A stretch of DNA of 64,000 bases from contig NW_008246082.1 of the NCBI RefSeq assembly GCF_000281045.1, positions 441,476 through 505,475 on the forward strand. The letters are read 5' to 3'. This DNA is from Saprolegnia diclina VS20. Its lineage: Eukaryota > Oomycota > Saprolegniomycetes > Saprolegniales > Saprolegniaceae. The notes under the pieces are model-generated. The model worked only from the letters and a program-made list of their open reading frames with translations, made no database searches and was not told where the DNA came from. Of this stretch, positions 61,188 to 64,000 are shown in pieces (the stretch's first letter is position 1; each line of letters starts with the position of its first letter). Made by a program: the position numbers and the translations under genes.

Positions 61188-62503
61188 ATGGCGGAATGGG
61201 CGTATCTGGCGACGCTGGTCCCACCGACGTACCCATGCGTGCGCCGGGCGACCACCGGCCGCATGGAGCTTGATGGGCGCCTCAACAAGCGCGACTGGGC
61301 GCATGCGCCGTGGACCGCCGCCTTTGTCGACATTGAGGGCCCGGCGCGCAAGGTACCGGATGCGCTATCATGGACAGGTGGCAAAAGCATGGTTAGCCCA
61401 ACCCGGAAATGACGACGCGCGTCAAGATGATGTGGGACGACGACTACCTCTACGTGGGCGCGGCCATGGAGGAGACCAAGGTCTGGGGCACGTTCACAGT
61501 CAAGAACACAGTCATGTACCACGAGAACGACTTTGAGATCTTCATCGACCCGGACGGAAGCCACCACAACTACTAGTACATCCAAGACGACGACAAAGCA
61601 ACCGCAGCTTACCGAGCCGTGTAGCGAGATGGAGATGAACTGCCTCAATACGATCTGGGAGCTCGTGCTACGCCGGCCGTACAAGGACGGCCATGACATT
61701 GAGAACCCGCGCAACCTCGTCGACATTCGGTCGGCCGTGCACATTGACGGCGCCGCCAACGACCCGTCCGTAACATGCCGCAGCTGGAGTCTCGAGGTCG
61801 CGCTACCACTCGCAGAGCTCGCTATCTTCGACGAGCGCCAGGCCCGACAGGTCGTTTCTTAGTCGCCGAACACCGAAAAAACACATGTGTAGGTGCAAGT
61901 GGGGGACACATGGCGCATGAACTTCTCCCGCGTCCACTACGATCTCAGTGTTGAGAATGTCAATGGCCAGCCCACGGTACGCCAGTCGCACGGGCGCCGG
62001 TTGCGACTCGTAATGGTACCTAGTACGTCAAGGTCCCCGGTCGTCGCGAGTACAACTTTGTCTGGTCGCCCACCGGTGTGATCGATATCCATCGTCCGGA
62101 AAAGTGGGCGCTCGTGCGCTTCCTCGGCACATGCGCTGTCGACCCCGCGACGTGGCCAGCCACCGAGTGCGTCACCGCAACGCGTCGACAGACTCTGGCT
62201 GACGACGTCGCGTAGGCGCGCCTTGCTGCAAGCGCTCTCCGATGAAGATGTCTTGAACGCAGTCTACTATGCCCAGCGCCAGTACCACGCGGTCCACGCC
62301 ACGTACGCGCCGTCGCTCGATGTTTTGTTTGGCGATGCGACGCCGCCCCGCGTGACGCTCGACGTACGAGTCATGGACGGGAATGGTCGAGCCAACGGCG
62401 TGTGTAGGTGGCCGACGACAAGTGCTCGTACACGCTCTCGTATGTGGACGCGGCGGGCGGCAAGCATGGCATGACGCACGATGCCAAGTACACTCGATCT
62501 TGA
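61188..62503 (+). CDS. CBM9-like carbohydrate-binding protein
   Basis: ATG 61188 begins MAEWAYLATLVPPTYPCVRR. The family-9-like beta-sandwich follows across several exons: MELDGRLNKRDWAHAPWTAA, FVDIEGPARK, TTRVKMMWDDDYLYVGAAME, NDFEIFIDPDGSHHNYY, EMEMNCLNTIWELVLRRPYK, SAVHIDGAANDPSV, SWSLEVALPLAELA, GDTWRMNFSRVHYD and YNFVWSPTGVIDIHRPEKW. These are the signature blocks of CBM9-type domains found in bacterial and eukaryotic proteins (Trp/Asp platform, 'FIDPDGDTHNYYE', 'W..NFSRV.W', 'WSP.G.I..H.PE.WG'). A C-terminal extension of ~100 residues continues to VADDKCSYTLSYVDAAGG and a stop at 62501-62503. No enzyme domain is seen, and no signal peptide is obvious, so the location is uncertain. Six short introns were inferred. 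Confidence 0.76.
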
Positions 62504-63757
62504 TGGAGGGTCGTCGCGACGTTCGTGGACGGGCCATAACAGCCGGAAGACTAGCCATTTTGGCTTGTGTAATACAGACAACTTGACCAGCGACGCGATG
62601 GCGTGGTGTGTGCCAGTGGGCGTCGCTAGGGATGCATTTGCAAAGCTCATCCTGGGCGAAGCGGTTTGGCGACTGCGCCGTTGGTGGGCATCGTGACCTC
62701 GCTCCGTGTGTCGTCGGGCAGCATCTTGGACCACCACCGTTCTCGCAACGTCGCAGAACGTCGACCTCTCTCTCAACACATATGACATGGGCTCCCACAT
62801 GGTCGCGCTACCCATCTGACACAGCAAGCTGCAAACACGACAAAGACCCAGTTCTCACAAGTCTTGCTGTTGCGGACGATTGTTCTGGACGCCGTTCGCC
62901 TGGCGCTGCAAGAGAAATGGAAGGGGTGACACCTTGGAGGTCGTCGGGTACTGTCAGCGGTACAGTGCCTCTGCAACCAGCGCTAAAGCTCACGCGCCCT
63001 TGACGTATCGTATCAGCTCTCTAGTTCGAGGAACTTCTTGGTCCGACCTGTCTCGCCATGACCAGTTCTTCGTAGACTCTCAGCGTTGATCGCCATGCAC
63101 TCAAGTCGACTCCGCACCCGCCGTCTCGCTTTCGTATTGTGGTATTGGCGCATGCTTTTGTACAGGCAATAGACTCACTCCAACAACAACAAGGAACATC
63201 GCAGGAGGTCGTTGGACTGCGACTGCAAACCACTGCCAACACCGAAAAGGATCATGTGACGTAGAGCGTTCGTGGTTGGTAATAAGACCCAAGCAGATAT
63301 TGTGATTTGCACGCTGTCGGTCACCACGTCGCTCGTCCCGACGACACACGCTGTTGCGGTCGTGGGACGTTTGTGCCCCAAATACGACGCGTGCGTCATG
63401 ACGCAAGCAGACGGATCTGCCGTCACAAGCGCCATATTCGATGGACCGTTGGCTCGTGGATCTTGGGATGGTGGATCGCGATGGGTCCCCAAATGTCGAA
63501 CAAGTCGCATGACAACAGAGCACACGACGTGGCGCACGCCCAGCAATGAAACCGATTCTTCTGTCGACAAAGGTTTCTGCGAGTGCAAGTTGTATACACC
63601 ACGCCGCATCAAGCTATCTTTGCGGCTTTATCGGAACAATAGCCTACTCGTCCATACAAGCTTTGCGTTGTGTATATCCTGGACAAGATACGACGGGTCA
63701 CGAGGGATCCCTGCGTGCGGGTACCTCAGTGCTCAATTTCGACCGCCGTCAGCAACC
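62504..63757. other. Intergenic 1.25 kb, no gene seen
   Basis: Overlapping short frames on both strands lack features. The 3' part should hold the promoter of the PAN-domain gene at 63758. A CAACAACAACAA run lies at 63181-63192. Confidence 0.45.
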
Positions 63758-64000
63758 ATGCGTCTCGCCTTTGCTCTGTTTGCTGCCGCTGTCGTTGGTG
63801 CCTCCACGCCCACGTCCGATACGTGCCCTTCGATCCAGCGCGGGTACGACTACCCCGGCAACGACCTCGACAACGTCCAGGTCTCGGGGTCGGACCAGGA
63901 CAAGGCAGACGCCTGCTGCAAGGCTTGCACGAAAGAGATCAGCTGCGCTGGCTGGGTCATCAGCGGCAGCAAATGCTACCTCAAGAACAAGCTGGTGGGC
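63758..64000 (+). CDS. Secreted PAN/Apple-domain protein, 5' part
   Basis: ATG 63758 opens a strong signal peptide (MRLAFALFAAAVVGASTPTS). A PAN/Apple domain begins at once: CPSIQRGYDYPGNDLDNVQV, then ADACCKACTKEISCAGWVIS and CYLKNK, with the expected cysteines. The frame runs off the right edge at codon 81. 'YDYPGNDL' and 'CC..C.....C.GWV' are typical of oomycete cell-wall or secreted PAN proteins, including the cellulose-binding elicitor lectins (CBEL) where PAN is paired with CBM1. Whether a CBM1 or more PAN repeats follow cannot be seen. The role is likely adhesion to carbohydrate or protein surfaces. Confidence 0.88.
   Translation, partial: MRLAFALFAAAVVGASTPTSDTCPSIQRGYDYPGNDLDNVQVSGSDQDKADACCKACTKEISCAGWVISGSKCYLKNKLVG

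Noticed and set aside
60842-61759. Upstream extension of HECT copy 4
   Set aside because: It is antisense to the CBM9 gene, and the other three copies all start at the equivalent of ATG 60841.

Overview
The window looks like oomycete nuclear DNA, most likely from the Saprolegniales side (Aphanomyces, Achlya or Saprolegnia kin). It is gene-dense, with strongly G/C-ending codons and very short introns (about 40-60 bp) that nearly all end in TAG. It carries lineage-typical proteins: a 7TM receptor fused to a phosphatidylinositol-phosphate kinase, a FYVE-GRAM-VASt lipid-transfer protein, a secreted PAN/Apple-domain protein, and centriole/flagellum genes expected of a zoospore former. The genus is inferred; nothing in the sequence names it. 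No transposon, viral relic or CRISPR array was recognised.

Layout. 0-20 kb: a partial Uso1/p115 vesicle tether (-), a Dim1 rRNA dimethylase (+), a small TFIIS-N-like gene and a small membrane ORF (-), the FYVE-GRAM-VASt protein (-), a TCAIM/DUF4460 mitochondrial protein (-), an AN1 zinc-finger protein (-), a basic nuclear-type protein (+), two paralogous single-span membrane proteins (-) flanking a TMEM198-like protein (+), an amidohydrolase (+), a polytopic membrane protein (+), and a secreted subtilisin (-). 20-45 kb: HECT ligase copy 1 (+), GPCR-PIPK (+), an ankyrin-repeat gene with an in-frame stop (+), a small Cys-rich protein (-), CPAP/SAS-4 (+), ribosomal protein eS4 (+), a cyclophilin (-), a gene-poor stretch, a large SK-type K+ channel (-), a MAP10-like protein (+), and a protein disulfide isomerase (+). 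45-64 kb: HECT copies 2 and 3 (+), a four-span membrane protein with a broken partial duplicate, a tRNA-like sequence, MED14 (+), HECT copy 4 (-), a CBM9-like protein (+), and the start of a PAN-domain secreted protein (+).

The most striking feature is the set of four paralogous HECT E3 ligases (20.2, 44.9, 51.8 and 58.5-60.8 kb). All share one architecture: a short N-terminal membrane segment, a single RanBP2/NZF-type zinc finger, a basic linker with a conserved ARQRSAR-type motif, and a C-terminal HECT domain with its catalytic cysteine. They are membrane-anchored ubiquitin ligases diversifying within one 40-kb neighbourhood. A second signal is a palindromic motif, TATCCGGATA or GTCCGGATA, which recurs 45-170 bp upstream of many start codons and looks like a core promoter element. 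Most multi-exon gene spans below run from start to stop codon and include introns; exon edges are stated where they could be read.
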